Source of the DNA: Mesorhizobium opportunistum WSM2075
GTDB taxonomy: Bacteria > Pseudomonadota > Alphaproteobacteria > Rhizobiales > Rhizobiaceae
Direction: 5' to 3'
Assembly (NCBI RefSeq): GCF_000176035.2
Contig: NC_015675.1
Coordinates: 4,158,001-4,222,000, forward strand
Length of the DNA stretch: 64,000 nucleotides
In this document: positions 25,335-35,188 of the stretch, piece after piece
How positions within the stretch are numbered: position 1 is the stretch's first letter
Layout: each line of letters starts with the position of its first letter
Translations under genes and position numbers: made by a program
The notes under the pieces: model-generated
What the model was told of the DNA's origin: nothing
Databases searched by the model: none
Seen by the model: only the letters and a program-made list of their open reading frames with translations

Positions 25335-28145
25335 TTATTCAGCCGCTCCCAAATAGTCCGACAGCGGCGGGCAGGAACAGACCAGGTTGCGGTCGCCGGC
25401 GACATTGTCGATGCGCGACACCGGTGGCCAGTACTTTGCCGCGGTGTCGGCGTCGCCCGCGGGATAGGCCGCTTCGAGCCGCGAATAGGGATGGGTCCAC
25501 TGACCCGCCAGCGCCTCGGCCGCGGTGTGCGGTGCGTTGACCAGCGGATTGTCGTTGAGCGGCCATTCGCCCTTCGCCACTTTCGCTGCCTCGCCGGCGA
25601 TGGCGATCATCGCCTCGCAGAAGCGGTCGAGTTCGCGCTTGGGCTCGGACTCCGTCGGCTCGACCATCAGCGTGCCCGCGACCGGGAACGACATGGTCGG
25701 CGCATGGAAACCATAGTCGATCAGCCGTTTGGCGACATCGTCGACACTGATGCCGGCGCTGTCCTTGAGCACGCGCGTGTCGAGGATGCATTCATGCGCG
25801 ATGCGATCGTGCCGGCCCTTGTAGAGCAGCGGGTAATACGGCGCGAGCCGTGTCGCCACATAGTTGGCCGAGATGATGGCGGTCTCTGTCGCCTGCTTGA
25901 GGCCAGCGGCGCCCATCATGCGGATATACATCCAGGTGATCGGCAGGATGGAAGCGCTGCCGAACGGCGCGGCCGACACGGCATGTGCCGAGCCTTCGGT
26001 GACATGGCCCGGCAGATAGGGCTGCAAATGCGCCTTGACGCCGATCGGGCCGATGCCGGGACCGCCGCCGCCATGCGGGATGCAGAAGGTCTTGTGCAGG
26101 TTCATGTGGCAGACGTCGGCGCCGATGTCGGCGGGGCGGGCCAGCGCGACCAGCGCGTTGAGGTTGGCGCCGTCGAAATAGACCTGGCCGCCATGTTCGT
26201 GGATGAGGGCGCAGAGGTGGCGCGCGCCTTCTTCATAGACGCCATGCGTCGAGGGATAGGTGAACATCAGCGCGGCGAGATTTTTGGAATGCTCGTTGGC
26301 CTTGGCCCGCATATCGTCCATGTCGATGTTGCCGTCCTCCAGGCAGCGCACGACGACAACGCTCATGCCGGCCATCGCCGCGCTGGCCGGATTGGTGCCA
26401 TGCGCGGAGGAAGGGATCAGGCAGACGGTGCGATGGCCTTCGCCGCGCGAGCGGTGATAGGCGCGGATGGCGAGCAGGCCGGCATATTCGCCCTGGCTGC
26501 CGGCATTGGGCTGCAGGCTGACGGCGTCGAAGCCGGTGATCTCGGACAGCCACCCCTCCAGTTCGCCGATCATGGCGCGATAGCCGGCCGAATGGCTGGC
26601 CGGCGCGAAGGGATGCAGATTGGCGATTTCAGGCCAGCTCACCGGCATCATTTCGGCCGCCGCGTTGAGCTTCATGGTGCAGGATCCGAGCGGGATCATG
26701 CTGCGGTCGAGCGCCAGATCCTTGTCGGCCAACCGACGCAGCAAGCGCATCATGTCGGTCTCGGAGCGGTTCTCCTGGAAAACCGGCTGGGTGAGGAACT
26801 CCTTGCCGCGCGGCTTGCCGGGCATCGAGCCGGCTTGGGCAGCGCCTGGCTTGGCGCCGAACAGGGCGGCGATCGCCTCGAGATCCGCCTCGGTCGAGGT
26901 TTCGTCGAAGGCGATGCCGATGTGGTCGGCATCGACGACACGCAGCAACCGGCCACCCTTTTCAGCGGCGGCCGCGATCGAGCCTGCCTTGCCCTTCACT
27001 TCTGCCGTCACCGTGTCGAAGCGGCTGGAGCCGAGCACGGAGATGTTTGCTGCCTTGAGCCCCGCTGCGAGGCGGTTGGCGAACCCATGGATGCGTTCCG
27101 CGATCGCCTGCAGCCCGGCGGGGCCATGCCAGATCGCATAGGCCGTCGCCATATTGGCGAGCAGCGCCTGCGCGGTGCAGATGTTGGAGGTCGCCTTGTC
27201 GCGGCGGATATGCTGTTCGCGGGTTTGCAGGGCAAGGCGGTAGCCGGGACGCCCCTTGCTGTCGGTCGACTGGCCGACCAGGCGGCCGGGCATCAAGCGG
27301 GTCAGCTTGTCGGAGACTGCGCAATAGGCGGCGTGCGGCCCGCCAAAGCCCATCGGCACGCCAAAGCGCTGCATCGGACCAACGGCAATGTCGGCGCCAA
27401 GCTTGGCCGGCGCGTCGGTCAGCGTCAGGCCGAGCGGGTCGGCGATGAAGACGACGATGGTGCCCATGGCGCGGGCATTTTCGATCGCAGCCTTGTGGTC
27501 GCCATAGACGCCGAATGTGTCCGGCCAGGAGACGAGCAAGGCGGCTGTGTTGTCGTCGATCGTCTCGCCGTCGATCTCGATGCCGAGCGGTTCGGCGCGG
27601 GTGCGCACGACATCCAGCGTCTGTGGGTGCGGGATGCCGGCAAGCGCCACCTTGGTGCGCTTGTCGCGGTGGTGGCGCAGTGCGATGCCGACCGCTTCGG
27701 CTACCGCCGTCGCCTCATCGAGCAGCGAGGCCGATGCCACCGGCAGGCCGGTCAATTCGGTGACCAGGGTCTGGAAATTGAACAGCATTTCCAGCCGGCC
27801 CTGGCTGATCTCGGCCTGGTAGGGCGTATACGCGGTGTACCAGGCCGGATTCTCGAACAAATTGCGCTGGATGACCGGCGGCACGTGCACGCCGTGATAA
27901 CCGGTGCCGATGAAGCTCTTCAGCACCGTATTCTTGGCCATGATCGCCGACAATTCGTCCAGCGCTTCGGCCTCGCTGGCCGGTGCGGGCAGGGTGAGCG
28001 GCAGGTCGAGGCGGATCGACTGCGGCACGGCCTGGCTGATCAGCGTCTCGACGGAGGGAACGCCGATCACGGCAAGCATGGCTCTGACATCGTTGACATC
28101 AGGACCGATATGGCGGGCCGAGAACGGGGTGAGTGCTGTGGTCAT
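25335..28145 (-). CDS. gcvP: Glycine dehydrogenase (decarboxylating), P protein
   Basis: A 936-residue, PLP-dependent glycine decarboxylase that releases CO2 from glycine and passes the aminomethyl group to the H protein. The full-length two-half form is present, as in E. coli (957 residues). The PLP lysine lies in [16 protein letters not shown]. The N-terminal [17 protein letters not shown] and [19 protein letters not shown] are typical. The start at 28145 (MTTALTPF) is preferred over 28166 because it gives the family-typical N-terminus. It is last in the gcvT-gcvH-gcvP operon, 17 bases after gcvH, and so falls under the upstream glycine riboswitch. Confidence 0.97.
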   Translation of the reverse strand: MTTALTPFSARHIGPDVNDVRAMLAVIGVPSVETLISQAVPQSIRLDLPLTLPAPASEAEALDELSAIMAKNTVLKSFIGTGYHGVHVPPVIQRNLFENPAWYTAYTPYQAEISQGRLEMLFNFQTLVTELTGLPVASASLLDEATAVAEAVGIALRHHRDKRTKVALAGIPHPQTLDVVRTRAEPLGIEIDGETIDDNTAALLVSWPDTFGVYGDHKAAIENARAMGTIVVFIADPLGLTLTDAPAKLGADIAVGPMQRFGVPMGFGGPHAAYCAVSDKLTRLMPGRLVGQSTDSKGRPGYRLALQTREQHIRRDKATSNICTAQALLANMATAYAIWHGPAGLQAIAERIHGFANRLAAGLKAANISVLGSSRFDTVTAEVKGKAGSIAAAAEKGGRLLRVVDADHIGIAFDETSTEADLEAIAALFGAKPGAAQAGSMPGKPRGKEFLTQPVFQENRSETDMMRLLRRLADKDLALDRSMIPLGSCTMKLNAAAEMMPVSWPEIANLHPFAPASHSAGYRAMIGELEGWLSEITGFDAVSLQPNAGSQGEYAGLLAIRAYHRSRGEGHRTVCLIPSSAHGTNPASAAMAGMSVVVVRCLEDGNIDMDDMRAKANEHSKNLAALMFTYPSTHGVYEEGARHLCALIHEHGGQVYFDGANLNALVALARPADIGADVCHMNLHKTFCIPHGGGGPGIGPIGVKAHLQPYLPGHVTEGSAHAVSAAPFGSASILPITWMYIRMMGAAGLKQATETAIISANYVATRLAPYYPLLYKGRHDRIAHECILDTRVLKDSAGISVDDVAKRLIDYGFHAPTMSFPVAGTLMVEPTESEPKRELDRFCEAMIAIAGEAAKVAKGEWPLNDNPLVNAPHTAAEALAGQWTHPYSRLEAAYPAGDADTAAKYWPPVSRIDNVAGDRNLVCSCPPLSDYLGAAE

Positions 28146-28162
28146 GGCAATACGTCCTGATA

Positions 28163-28531
28163 TCAACCGATATGAGCTTTGTAGGCGGCCTCATCCATGA
28201 GGCTCGCGAGTTGGCCTTCGTCGGCGAGTTTCATCTTCCACAGCCAGCCGGCACCGGTCGCCGCCGAGTTGACCAGCGACGGGTCCGACGACAGCGTGCC
28301 GTTGGCCTCGATGATCTCGCCATCGACCGGCGCGTAGACGTCGGAGGCCGCCTTGACGGATTCGACCACGACGGCGGTGTCGCCCTTGGCGAGCTTGCGG
28401 CCGGCCTCGGGAAGTTCGACGAAAACGAGATCGCCGAGTTGCTCCTGCGCATAGTCGGTGATGCCGACGGTGGCGACGCCGCCTTCGAGGCGGAGCCATT
28501 CGTGATCGGTGGTGAAATAGGTCATTGCCAT
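28163..28531 (-). CDS. gcvH: Glycine cleavage system H protein
   Basis: A 122-residue lipoyl carrier that shuttles the aminomethyl group between GcvP, GcvT and lipoamide dehydrogenase. The lipoylated lysine lies in [14 protein letters not shown]. The start at 28531 ([13 protein letters not shown]) has AAGG 9 bases upstream; the ATG at 28540 is too close to that site, so 28531 is preferred. It lies between gcvT and gcvP in the operon. Confidence 0.96.
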   Translation of the reverse strand: MAMTYFTTDHEWLRLEGGVATVGITDYAQEQLGDLVFVELPEAGRKLAKGDTAVVVESVKAASDVYAPVDGEIIEANGTLSSDPSLVNSAATGAGWLWKMKLADEGQLASLMDEAAYKAHIG

Positions 28532-28536
28532 CGGGG

Positions 28537-29637
28537 TCATCCTTTGCGGTAGCGATGAGGGGTGAAGGGCAGGGAACTGATATCGACAGGGATTTTCGTG
28601 CCGCGCACGTCGGCGAAAAGCCGTGTCCCGGGCTTTGCCAGCGGTGTCGCGACATAGCCCATGGCGACGGGATGACCGGCCGAGGGGCCGAAACCACCCG
28701 ATGTGACATGCCCGGCCGGATTGCCGTCGGCGTCAAAGAGTGCGGCGCCGGCGCGCACCGGCTGGCGGCCTTCCGGCTTCAGGCCGACGCGCTTTTGCGT
28801 GGGGCCTCGCTCCACGGCGGCGCGCAAGGCGTCGGCGCCGATGAAGGCGCCGGTCGCGCGGATCTCCTTGGGAATTGCCCACATCAGCGCGGCGGCGGCC
28901 GGATCGGTCTCCGGCGTGATATCCTGGCCATGCAAGCAAAGACCGGCTTCCAGCCGCAGGCTGTCGCGGGCGGCAAGGCCGATCCACAGCACGCGCTCAT
29001 CTTCGAGAAGCTTCGTGACCAAATCCCGCGCGTCTGTCACCGGCAGGCCGATCTCGAAACCGTCCTCGCCGGTATAGCCCGACCGGCTCATGAACCAGCT
29101 TTTGCGCGGTTCGACGCCGTGCATGAACAGCAGCGAGCCGGTCTCGATGCCGGCGCGGGACAGCACGGCCCAGGCCTCGGGTCCCTGAATAGCCAGGAAG
29201 ACACGGTCGAGCGGCTCGACCGTCGCATCGAAATCCTTGGCAAGGTCACGCAGGTGCTTTTCATCGGCGACGGCATTGCCGGCATTGGCGACCACCATGA
29301 ACCTGGCATCGCCGAGCCTGGTGATGATCAGATCGTCGAGAATGCCGCCGGCCTCGTTGAGGAAAAAGGACAGTTTGGACTGCGAGATCTCTAGGGCGCC
29401 CGCATCCAGCGGGCAGGCGCGGTCGAGCAGCGCCACCGCTTGCGGTCCGCTGACCTCGAACAGCTTCATGTGCGAGATGTCGAAGAGGCCGGCATGCTCG
29501 CGGGTGTGAAGATGCTCCTTCATGACGCCGGCCGGATAGGTCAGCGGCATGGACCAGCCGGCAAAGGCGCCAAAGCGCGCACCGGCCGCTGCATGGATGT
29601 CTTCGAGGGGAAGGTGTCTGCTGTCGTCGCCCGTCAT
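28537..29637 (-). CDS. gcvT: Aminomethyltransferase, T protein
   Basis: A 366-residue enzyme transferring the methylene group from aminomethyl-lipoyl-H protein to tetrahydrofolate and releasing ammonia. The N-terminus [21 protein letters not shown] and the block [19 protein letters not shown] are typical of GcvT, and [15 protein letters not shown] is also recognisable. The length is normal for the family. It is the first gene of gcvTHP, downstream of the tandem glycine riboswitch, with about 48 bases between riboswitch and start. Confidence 0.97.
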   Translation of the reverse strand: MTGDDSRHLPLEDIHAAAGARFGAFAGWSMPLTYPAGVMKEHLHTREHAGLFDISHMKLFEVSGPQAVALLDRACPLDAGALEISQSKLSFFLNEAGGILDDLIITRLGDARFMVVANAGNAVADEKHLRDLAKDFDATVEPLDRVFLAIQGPEAWAVLSRAGIETGSLLFMHGVEPRKSWFMSRSGYTGEDGFEIGLPVTDARDLVTKLLEDERVLWIGLAARDSLRLEAGLCLHGQDITPETDPAAAALMWAIPKEIRATGAFIGADALRAAVERGPTQKRVGLKPEGRQPVRAGAALFDADGNPAGHVTSGGFGPSAGHPVAMGYVATPLAKPGTRLFADVRGTKIPVDISSLPFTPHRYRKG

Positions 29638-29684
29638 GTCATCTCCAGAGTCGCACGCAATCGGCCGCGAATGGCGACCAGTCC

Positions 29685-29866
29685 GTGCCCCTCTGTCTTA
29701 AGCCTGAGAGACTCGCGCAGCCGGAACTCTGTCAGCGGCGCTTACACCTTCGGCGCGGGGGCAAGCCCCGACTTTCCAGAGTGTCTTTCCCGTCTACGGT
29801 TCTTTTGCCTGAGAGATTTCGGGCGATTTCCCCTTCGGCGGCAGCTCTCGCTGCTCTCTCCCGCAA
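29685..29866 (-). promoter_or_regulatory. Tandem glycine riboswitch
   Basis: Read on the reverse strand, this leader holds two successive glycine aptamers. Each shows the conserved CGCCGAAG element (about 29833-29840 and 29748-29755) and a CTCTCAGGC element (29807-29815 and 29702-29710), with GTAGACGGG and GGAAAGTCGGGG between and around them. The order and spacing match the gcvT-type tandem riboswitch. It sits directly upstream of gcvT and probably turns on glycine cleavage when glycine is abundant. Confidence 0.93.
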
Positions 29867-30106
29867 ACAGGTAGGACTCGAAACCTGAGCCCTCGACGCG
29901 CCATCCATAGCCCGTCGGCGACACCTTGTCACCTCCCAGCGACATCAAAGGTGCGTTGATATTCAGATGATGCCTGACCTGAATCCCAACACACCGAAAG
30001 TGCGCCGCGCTGACAAGTCTTCGCTAACCACGCCGTTTGCCGGTTTTTCAAGACACTCCTGATATAGCAGGCGGATGTGACGCTTTGGGGCGGATGGGAA
30101 CGACAG

Positions 30107-31108
30107 ATGGGCGAATTGATCATGAGCGCGCCGGTGGCGGGGCTGACTTCGAAAAGTCGCATCACCGCGGAGGATGTAGCCATGCTGCGCCACGAAGTGT
30201 TCGGCGATGGTGTGGTGACGCGGGGCGAGGCCGAGGCACTCTTTGCGCTCGATGCGACGGCGAAGGACAAATGCCGGGAATGGCCTGAATTCTTCGTCGA
30301 GGCGGTCACCGACTACATCGTTCACCAGGAAAAGCCGTCCGGTTACATCTCGCAGGACAATGCCGACTGGCTGGTCCGCACGATCTCGCGTGACGGCATG
30401 GTCGACAGCCGGACCGAGCTCGAATTGCTGGTCCATGTGCTGGAAGAGGCGAAATCGTCGCCGAGCCGGCTTTGCGTCTATGCGCTGGAGCAGGTCGCGC
30501 ATGCCGTCATCGACGGCAAGGGGCCGCTGATGCTGGGCGGCGCGCTGGTGCCCGGACTGATCGCCAAAGCGGAAGTCGAGCTGTTGCGCCGTATCCTTCA
30601 TGCCCATGGCGGCGACGGCAACATCGCCATCACCCGTGCCGAGGCCGAGGTGCTGTTCCGGATCAATGAGCGGACTGCCCAGGCCAACAACGATCCCTCC
30701 TGGAACGATTTGTTCGTCAAGGCGATCGCCAATTTCGTCATGTGCTCGGCCGGCTACGAAGCCCCGACCCGTGACGTGGCGCTACGCCAGGAAACCTTCC
30801 TCGATCATGCCGACCTGCAAATCGGCGGGTTCTTCAGCCGCATGGTCTCCGGCGGCCTTGCCGGCATCATCGAGGCCTATCGCTCGCCGGATGACGTCGA
30901 GACCGAGTGGGAAGCCAGGAACAGGGCAGCCGAAGCACTCGCCCGCCGTGCCGAAACGATCGATGCCGGCGAAGCCAAATGGCTGGTCGAGCATATCGGC
31001 ACCAACAGGCCTCTATACGAGAATGAACGCGCGCTGCTGACGCTGATCAAGCACGCCTCGCCGGAGATCCATCCGGCGTTGAAGCCGCTGCTCGACAAGG
31101 TGGCTTAG
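30107..31108 (+). CDS. Conserved hypothetical protein with two-fold internal duplication
   Basis: A 333-residue cytosolic protein of unknown function that I recall as conserved in rhizobia. Its two halves look duplicated: DGVVTRGEAEALFALD then WPEFFVEAVTDYIV in the first half, and DGNIAITRAEAEVLFRIN then WNDLFVKAIANFVM in the second. Each half also ends in a similar segment (DNADWLVRTISRDGMVDSRTE and GEAKWLVEHIGTNRPLYENE). The DG-x-x-T-R-x-E-A-E loop looks EF-hand-like, but a full calcium-binding loop cannot be claimed. No signal peptide is visible. The start may be 30107 or the ATG at 30122. It overlaps the stop of the convergent GNAT gene by 4 bases. Confidence 0.75.
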   Translation: MGELIMSAPVAGLTSKSRITAEDVAMLRHEVFGDGVVTRGEAEALFALDATAKDKCREWPEFFVEAVTDYIVHQEKPSGYISQDNADWLVRTISRDGMVDSRTELELLVHVLEEAKSSPSRLCVYALEQVAHAVIDGKGPLMLGGALVPGLIAKAEVELLRRILHAHGGDGNIAITRAEAEVLFRINERTAQANNDPSWNDLFVKAIANFVMCSAGYEAPTRDVALRQETFLDHADLQIGGFFSRMVSGGLAGIIEAYRSPDDVETEWEARNRAAEALARRAETIDAGEAKWLVEHIGTNRPLYENERALLTLIKHASPEIHPALKPLLDKVA

Positions 31109-31542
31109 GCTGAGTCGTTCGCTGCGATCGTTTTGCAGAGGATGATGTTGGAATGGCCTTCAGGCCATCCTGCAAACTCGGCCATGCGCTCGAAGCCGGC
31201 CTTTTCGTATAGGCCCGGCGCCTGGAAGTCGTGGCTCGATACCCATATCCGTCGGGCGCCGCGACTGGCAGCCTCCGCGACAAAAGCATTGATCAACTGC
31301 CTGGCGTAGCCGCGGCCTCGATGGGCCTCATCGATCCACATCAACTCGAGTTCCGACGTGCCTGCCCAGGAATAGCCGGCCACGACACCGATTGTTCGTC
31401 CGGCATCCTCGCGAATGACAAAGGCCAGTCCGCGATCATCGTCACGGCCTGTGAGGCGCCGGTTCTCGTTGTGCAGATGGTGTTCCAGTGTACTCCATTC
31501 GGAGGACGACAGGTCGTGCTCCGCCTCCATCCGAATGGCCAT
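31105..31542 (-). CDS. GNAT family N-acetyltransferase
   Basis: A 145-residue acetyltransferase that should use acetyl-CoA. Motif A is ELMWIDEAHRGRGYARQL, in which R-G-R-G-Y-A forms the acetyl-CoA pyrophosphate loop. The C-terminal VSSHDFQAPGLYEKAGFERMAEF is typical of GNAT motif B. The acceptor is unknown. The ATG at 31542 overlaps the stop of the molybdoenzyme gene (TGATG), so the genes are co-translated, although no functional link is obvious. Confidence 0.85.
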   Translation of the reverse strand: MAIRMEAEHDLSSSEWSTLEHHLHNENRRLTGRDDDRGLAFVIREDAGRTIGVVAGYSWAGTSELELMWIDEAHRGRGYARQLINAFVAEAASRGARRIWVSSHDFQAPGLYEKAGFERMAEFAGWPEGHSNIILCKTIAANDSA

Positions 31543-32333
31543 CAAATCCCGCCATACCAGTCATAGCCATTGTCTTCCCAATAGCCGCCGCGCCCGCCGC
31601 CGATATTGGCGAAGCCGTCGACCAGTTCGATCTTGTAGAGATATTTCGGCATCTTGTAGCCGAGCTGGCGCTCGACGCGGACGCGCAGCGGTGCGCCGTT
31701 CTCGACCGGCAGCGGCTTGCCGTTGAGGCCATAGGCGAGGATCGTCTGCGGGTGGCGGGCATCGATGAGATCGATCGTGCCGTAATATTTGATGTCGCCG
31801 GACAGGCTGCGGTCGATCGTGTCGAGGCAATGGAACATGACGTAGCGCGCCTGCGGCTTGACCACGGCCTGGTCCAGCACCAGCGAAAGCGGCGTGCCGG
31901 TCCATTTGGCGATGCAGCTCCAGCCCTCGACGCAGTCATGGCGGGTGATCTGGGTGCGGCTCGGCATGTTTTGAAGTTGCTCGCGGCTGAGCGACAGCGG
32001 TTTCTCGACGAGACCCGTCACTTCCAGGCGCCAGTCGGCGAAATTGTTGGCGAGCAGGCCCTTGTAGGTGTCGTCGTCCGGCGCCGTGACACCGTTCGGC
32101 CGCTGCGGCTGGCGGATGTCGGCTTCGGCGAATTCCGGCGCCAGCGCGTCGCGGCCGGCGAGCAGGCGCTGTGCGCGGTATGTTAGGCCATTGGCGTTTT
32201 CGAGGAAGCTGCGCAGGCCGCTGCCGATGCTCAGCTGGCTGTCGAAGGCATCGCAACCGGACAGCAGGATGCCGGAGGCGGCAAGACTGCCCGCGGTCAG
32301 GAACTTACGGCGGCTGATTTCGAATTTCGGCAT
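31542..32333 (-). CDS. Tat-exported molybdopterin-dependent oxidoreductase (sulfite oxidase / MsrP-like)
   Basis: A 263-residue protein of the sulfite oxidase superfamily, similar in size to the catalytic subunit of the MsrP/YedY type. The N-terminus has a twin-arginine signal (ISRRKFLTAGS) that continues into a lipobox (LLSGC, Cys27). It is therefore predicted to be a periplasmic, possibly lipidated enzyme. The molybdenum-liganding Cys is Cys134 in RHDCVEGWSC. The substrate is not known; S- or N-oxide reduction is possible by analogy with MsrP. The start at 32333 (MPKFEISRRKFL) places the RR motif correctly. One base separates it from the upstream cytochrome gene, which should supply electrons. 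Confidence 0.87.
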   Translation of the reverse strand: MPKFEISRRKFLTAGSLAASGILLSGCDAFDSQLSIGSGLRSFLENANGLTYRAQRLLAGRDALAPEFAEADIRQPQRPNGVTAPDDDTYKGLLANNFADWRLEVTGLVEKPLSLSREQLQNMPSRTQITRHDCVEGWSCIAKWTGTPLSLVLDQAVVKPQARYVMFHCLDTIDRSLSGDIKYYGTIDLIDARHPQTILAYGLNGKPLPVENGAPLRVRVERQLGYKMPKYLYKIELVDGFANIGGGRGGYWEDNGYDWYGGI

Positions 32334-32334
32334 G

Positions 32335-33216
32335 TCACGCGCTCCTCTCGGTGGTTTTGTCGTCATGCGCCGGAGGGTCGGTGCGGTACCAGCCGGTGAT
32401 GATCGAGCGCAATTCGTTGATCGGGCCAGCGGCCAGGATCATCAGGATATGGACGACGAAGAAGCCAACCAGCAGCACCATGACGGTGAAGTGGATGGTG
32501 CGCGCCGTCTGCCGGCCACCGAGCAGATCGTTGAGGAACGGCAGCACCGAATTCATGCTGGGTGACATCGCCAGGCCGGTGATGATCATCAGCGGCAAGA
32601 GCACGAACAGCACACCGCCATAGGCCATCTTCTGCAAGGTGTTGTATTCGCGGGTGTGATGGAATTTGAGCTTCGCGTGGTCGATGATGTCCTGCGGCAG
32701 GCGCTTCAAATCATCGAGGCGCGGCGCGAGATCGCGGCGGATGTGGCCGTTGACGATGCTGGCGACCAGCCACACGATCAAGGTCGTGGTCAATATCCAG
32801 GCAAAGAAGAAATGGATGACGCGGGCGGTGCCAAGATCATAGTAGGACGGAATGGTCGCCCAGGACGGAAAGCCGCGTGCCGTCTCGTTGCCTGCTGGAC
32901 CCGACCAGCCGAGCACGCCGGTCGTGTCGAAGCGGTGGCCGAAGATTTCGGTGTAGCCGCGCGGGCCGGCGTTCGTGTTCTCTGCGCCGATTTCAAAGAT
33001 GGTGTTGTTATAGCCGAAGCCTGACTGCTTGCCGATATAAAGCTGCGGGCGGGCATTGAAGATCTGCAGGCCGGAAAGCAGCATGAAAAACAGGGAGATG
33101 GCCCACAGCCAGTGCGTCAGCCGCGTCCAGCGCGACTGACGATAGATCAGTGTCTTTTCGCTGGACACGGGGGCGTCCGGCCCGGTGGCGGATTGGCTTC
33201 TGGCAACCGATTCCAT
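32335..33216 (-). CDS. Cytochrome b561/b6-type membrane subunit, partner of the molybdoenzyme
   Basis: A 293-residue inner-membrane cytochrome with about four to five transmembrane helices and His residues placed for two b hemes. These include RLTHWLWAISLFFMLLSGLQIF near residue 34, RVIHFFFAWILTTTLIVWLV and HFTVMVLLVGFFVVHILMI. It probably passes electrons from quinol across the membrane to the molybdoenzyme encoded next to it. This contrasts with MsrQ-type partners, which have a different fold. The ATG at 33216 is the natural start. Confidence 0.87.
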   Translation of the reverse strand: MESVARSQSATGPDAPVSSEKTLIYRQSRWTRLTHWLWAISLFFMLLSGLQIFNARPQLYIGKQSGFGYNNTIFEIGAENTNAGPRGYTEIFGHRFDTTGVLGWSGPAGNETARGFPSWATIPSYYDLGTARVIHFFFAWILTTTLIVWLVASIVNGHIRRDLAPRLDDLKRLPQDIIDHAKLKFHHTREYNTLQKMAYGGVLFVLLPLMIITGLAMSPSMNSVLPFLNDLLGGRQTARTIHFTVMVLLVGFFVVHILMILAAGPINELRSIITGWYRTDPPAHDDKTTERSA

Positions 33217-33313
33217 CTTCGTCTCGTCTCCCGGCCTCGCGGCTTGGCGCGCGTGTCATTGTCCTCCTGATACGTCGCGATCCAAACCGATGTTTCATCC
33301 GATCACGGATTTA

Positions 33314-33991
33314 TTACGGGCCGCCCAGGCTGACGGCAAGGTTGACGGCGGCTGCGACGATCACCGTGTTGAAGAAGAACGACAGGATCGAATGGACAAG
33401 CACGACACGGCGCATATGCGTCGTCGAAATGTTGGTGTCGGCGGTCTGTGCCGTCATGCCGATAACCGTTGAGAAGTAGAGGAAGTCCCAGCCTTCGGGT
33501 CGCTTGTCGCCTGGAAACAGCAGACCTCCGACCGGAATCTTCTTCTTGGTGCCGGCATCGACCTCGTCGCCGTCCATCCAGTAGACATGGGCATAGTGGA
33601 GCGCTGCCATGGCGTGGATGGTGAACCAGCCCAATGGGATCGACAGCAGCGCGAAAGCGAGCTCGATCGAGTGGCCTCTGTCCTTCTGATTGATCAACAG
33701 GAACAATGAGATAATGGCTACAATGACGACGACGAGCGTTACAGCGAAGATGACCAGTACAGGCTGGTCGGTGTCGCGCGCATTCTTGCTCAGATACCTG
33801 CCGGTGAACTTTGGCATCTGGGAAACGACGAGAATGACGTAAGCGGCAAAGAATGCGTTGGCGCCGATCGAATAGGCGAGCTGGGCATGGAGCAGCAGCG
33901 CAACGAGGAGGGCGAAGACACCGAAACACGCCGACGCCGCGAACAGCATGTGGCGGTGGATGGGTTTCTCGACCGGGGTTTCGGCGGCCAT
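33314..33991 (-). CDS. DUF1345 domain-containing membrane protein
   Basis: A 225-residue inner-membrane protein with about five to six hydrophobic segments, matching DUF1345. A conserved acidic loop (ALHYAHVYWMDGDEVDAGTKK) lies between transmembrane segments, and GWDFLYFSTVIGMTAQTAD is the characteristic pore-like stretch of the family. That stretch loosely resembles an ion-channel loop, but no function is established. The start at 33991 (MAAETPVEKP) has AGGTGGAG upstream. It lies 97 bases from the cytochrome gene and 30 bases from the DUF188 gene on the same strand. Confidence 0.8.
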   Translation of the reverse strand: MAAETPVEKPIHRHMLFAASACFGVFALLVALLLHAQLAYSIGANAFFAAYVILVVSQMPKFTGRYLSKNARDTDQPVLVIFAVTLVVVIVAIISLFLLINQKDRGHSIELAFALLSIPLGWFTIHAMAALHYAHVYWMDGDEVDAGTKKKIPVGGLLFPGDKRPEGWDFLYFSTVIGMTAQTADTNISTTHMRRVVLVHSILSFFFNTVIVAAAVNLAVSLGGP

Positions 33992-34021
33992 GGCGGTCTC
34001 CACCTGGATGGCGCTTTGTTG

Positions 34022-34489
34022 CTAGCCCGGTGTGGCGGATTTCAACGCGCGCCGCAAGATGCGGTCGAGTTCGCTGAGGAAGCGCGAACGGTCCTGCGGC
34101 GCGAAGGAGGCATTGTAGCCCTTGCTTTCGCCGGTCTCGCGCAGATGCTGCTTGAGATCGCGCATGGCCACCGCCATGCCGATGGTTTCGGGCGTGAACG
34201 GACGCCCGGTTGGCCCCAGCACATGGGCACCGAGTGCCACGGCGCGGGCGGCGAGCGGAATGTCGGCTGTCACCACGATGTCGTTTGATTTCGCGTTTTC
34301 GACGATCCAGTCATCGGCGGCATCCGCCCCCTTGGAGACCACGACGTTGCGGATCATCGGATCCCGAGAGGGCCGCAAACCGCCATTGGAGACGTAAGTG
34401 ACCACGACCCCAAGGCGTTCGGCGACCTTCTCCACCTCGGCCTTGACCGGGCAGGCGTCTGCGTCGACGTAGATAGCGGGCGCTGGCAT
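34022..34489 (-). CDS. YaiI/YqxD (DUF188) family protein
   Basis: A 155-residue protein with the DUF188 signature. The N-terminus IYVDADACPVKAEVEKVA carries the paired Asp residues of a PIN-like nuclease fold, and later blocks are IVVTADIPLAARAVALGA and FLSELDRILRR. The predicted activity is metal-dependent nuclease, unproven. The start at 34489 (MPAPAIYVDAD) has GGAGAG 4 bases upstream. A hairpin separates it from gfa upstream. Confidence 0.87.
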   Translation of the reverse strand: MPAPAIYVDADACPVKAEVEKVAERLGVVVTYVSNGGLRPSRDPMIRNVVVSKGADAADDWIVENAKSNDIVVTADIPLAARAVALGAHVLGPTGRPFTPETIGMAVAMRDLKQHLRETGESKGYNASFAPQDRSRFLSELDRILRRALKSATPG

Positions 34490-34507
34490 TGTCTCTCCGA
34501 AATGAAC

Positions 34508-34533
34508 AGGGGCCGGAAACATGTCCGGCCCCT
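34508..34533 (-). terminator. Hairpin downstream of gfa
   Basis: AGGGGCCGGA (34508-34517) and TCCGGCCCCT (34524-34533) form a perfect 10-bp stem with a 6-nt loop, 20 bases past the gfa stop. The following bases on the reverse strand (GTTCATTTC) give only a weak T-run, so it may attenuate rather than fully stop transcription into the DUF188 gene. Confidence 0.5.
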
Positions 34534-34552
34534 GCCTCGAATCTTATGGCAA

Positions 34553-35122
34553 TCAGGCCGGCAGAGCGCCGGATTTCTTAGCGGTCCAGGTGGCCATATA
34601 GTCCATCAGGCCGGGGTTGAGGCAATCATAGGGCTCAAGGCCGATCGACTTCAGCTGGCCGCGAATGCCGTCCATGCGGCTCGGATCGACGCCGGATTCG
34701 ATGATCGAGGACACAAAGGCGGTGAAGCCCGGAGGCGACCAGCCATCCTCCTGGAAACGCTCGGGATGGATGAAGGACAGGCCCTTGAACGGATGATCGC
34801 GCTCGACCGGGCCATGCATGTGGACGCCGCAGCCGGTGCAGGCATGGCGCTGGATGAGCGCCGAGGGATCGACCACTTTCAGCTTGTCGCCGTTCTCGGT
34901 GACGGTGACATCGCCGGTGCCGGCAACGGCCACCACCGAGAACACCGCGCCGTCCGGCTTCCAGCATTTGGTGCAGCCACAGGCATGGTTGTGGGCGATC
35001 TGGCCCTTGACCTTCACCTTTACCGGATTGCTGGTGCAGGCGCAGACCAGCGTGCCGCCGGCAAAGCCAGCGCTTTCCTTCGGCAGGCCATTGTCGATTT
35101 TCGGATGCAGTTTTTCAGGCAT
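34553..35122 (-). CDS. gfa: S-(hydroxymethyl)glutathione synthase
   Basis: A 189-residue glutathione-dependent formaldehyde-activating enzyme. It promotes condensation of formaldehyde with glutathione, the first step of formaldehyde oxidation. Zinc-binding Cys clusters are visible: [20 protein letters not shown] and [11 protein letters not shown]. The start at 35122 (MPEKLHPKI) has a strong GGGAGGAG site. It lies 66 bases downstream of adhC, whose product oxidises the adduct, so the two form one pathway. Confidence 0.93.
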   Translation of the reverse strand: MPEKLHPKIDNGLPKESAGFAGGTLVCACTSNPVKVKVKGQIAHNHACGCTKCWKPDGAVFSVVAVAGTGDVTVTENGDKLKVVDPSALIQRHACTGCGVHMHGPVERDHPFKGLSFIHPERFQEDGWSPPGFTAFVSSIIESGVDPSRMDGIRGQLKSIGLEPYDCLNPGLMDYMATWTAKKSGALPA

Positions 35123-35188
35123 TTTTTCTCCTCCCATGTTTCACCACCGAGGTCGCTTGCCGGCTGGCAGGCGACATGTGGCGTTGCT

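Noticed and set aside
25491..28160. A very long open frame on the strand opposite gcvP
   Set aside because: It is a GC-rich shadow of gcvP; the encoded sequence has no recognisable family, and the reverse-strand gene is a full-length GcvP under a riboswitch.
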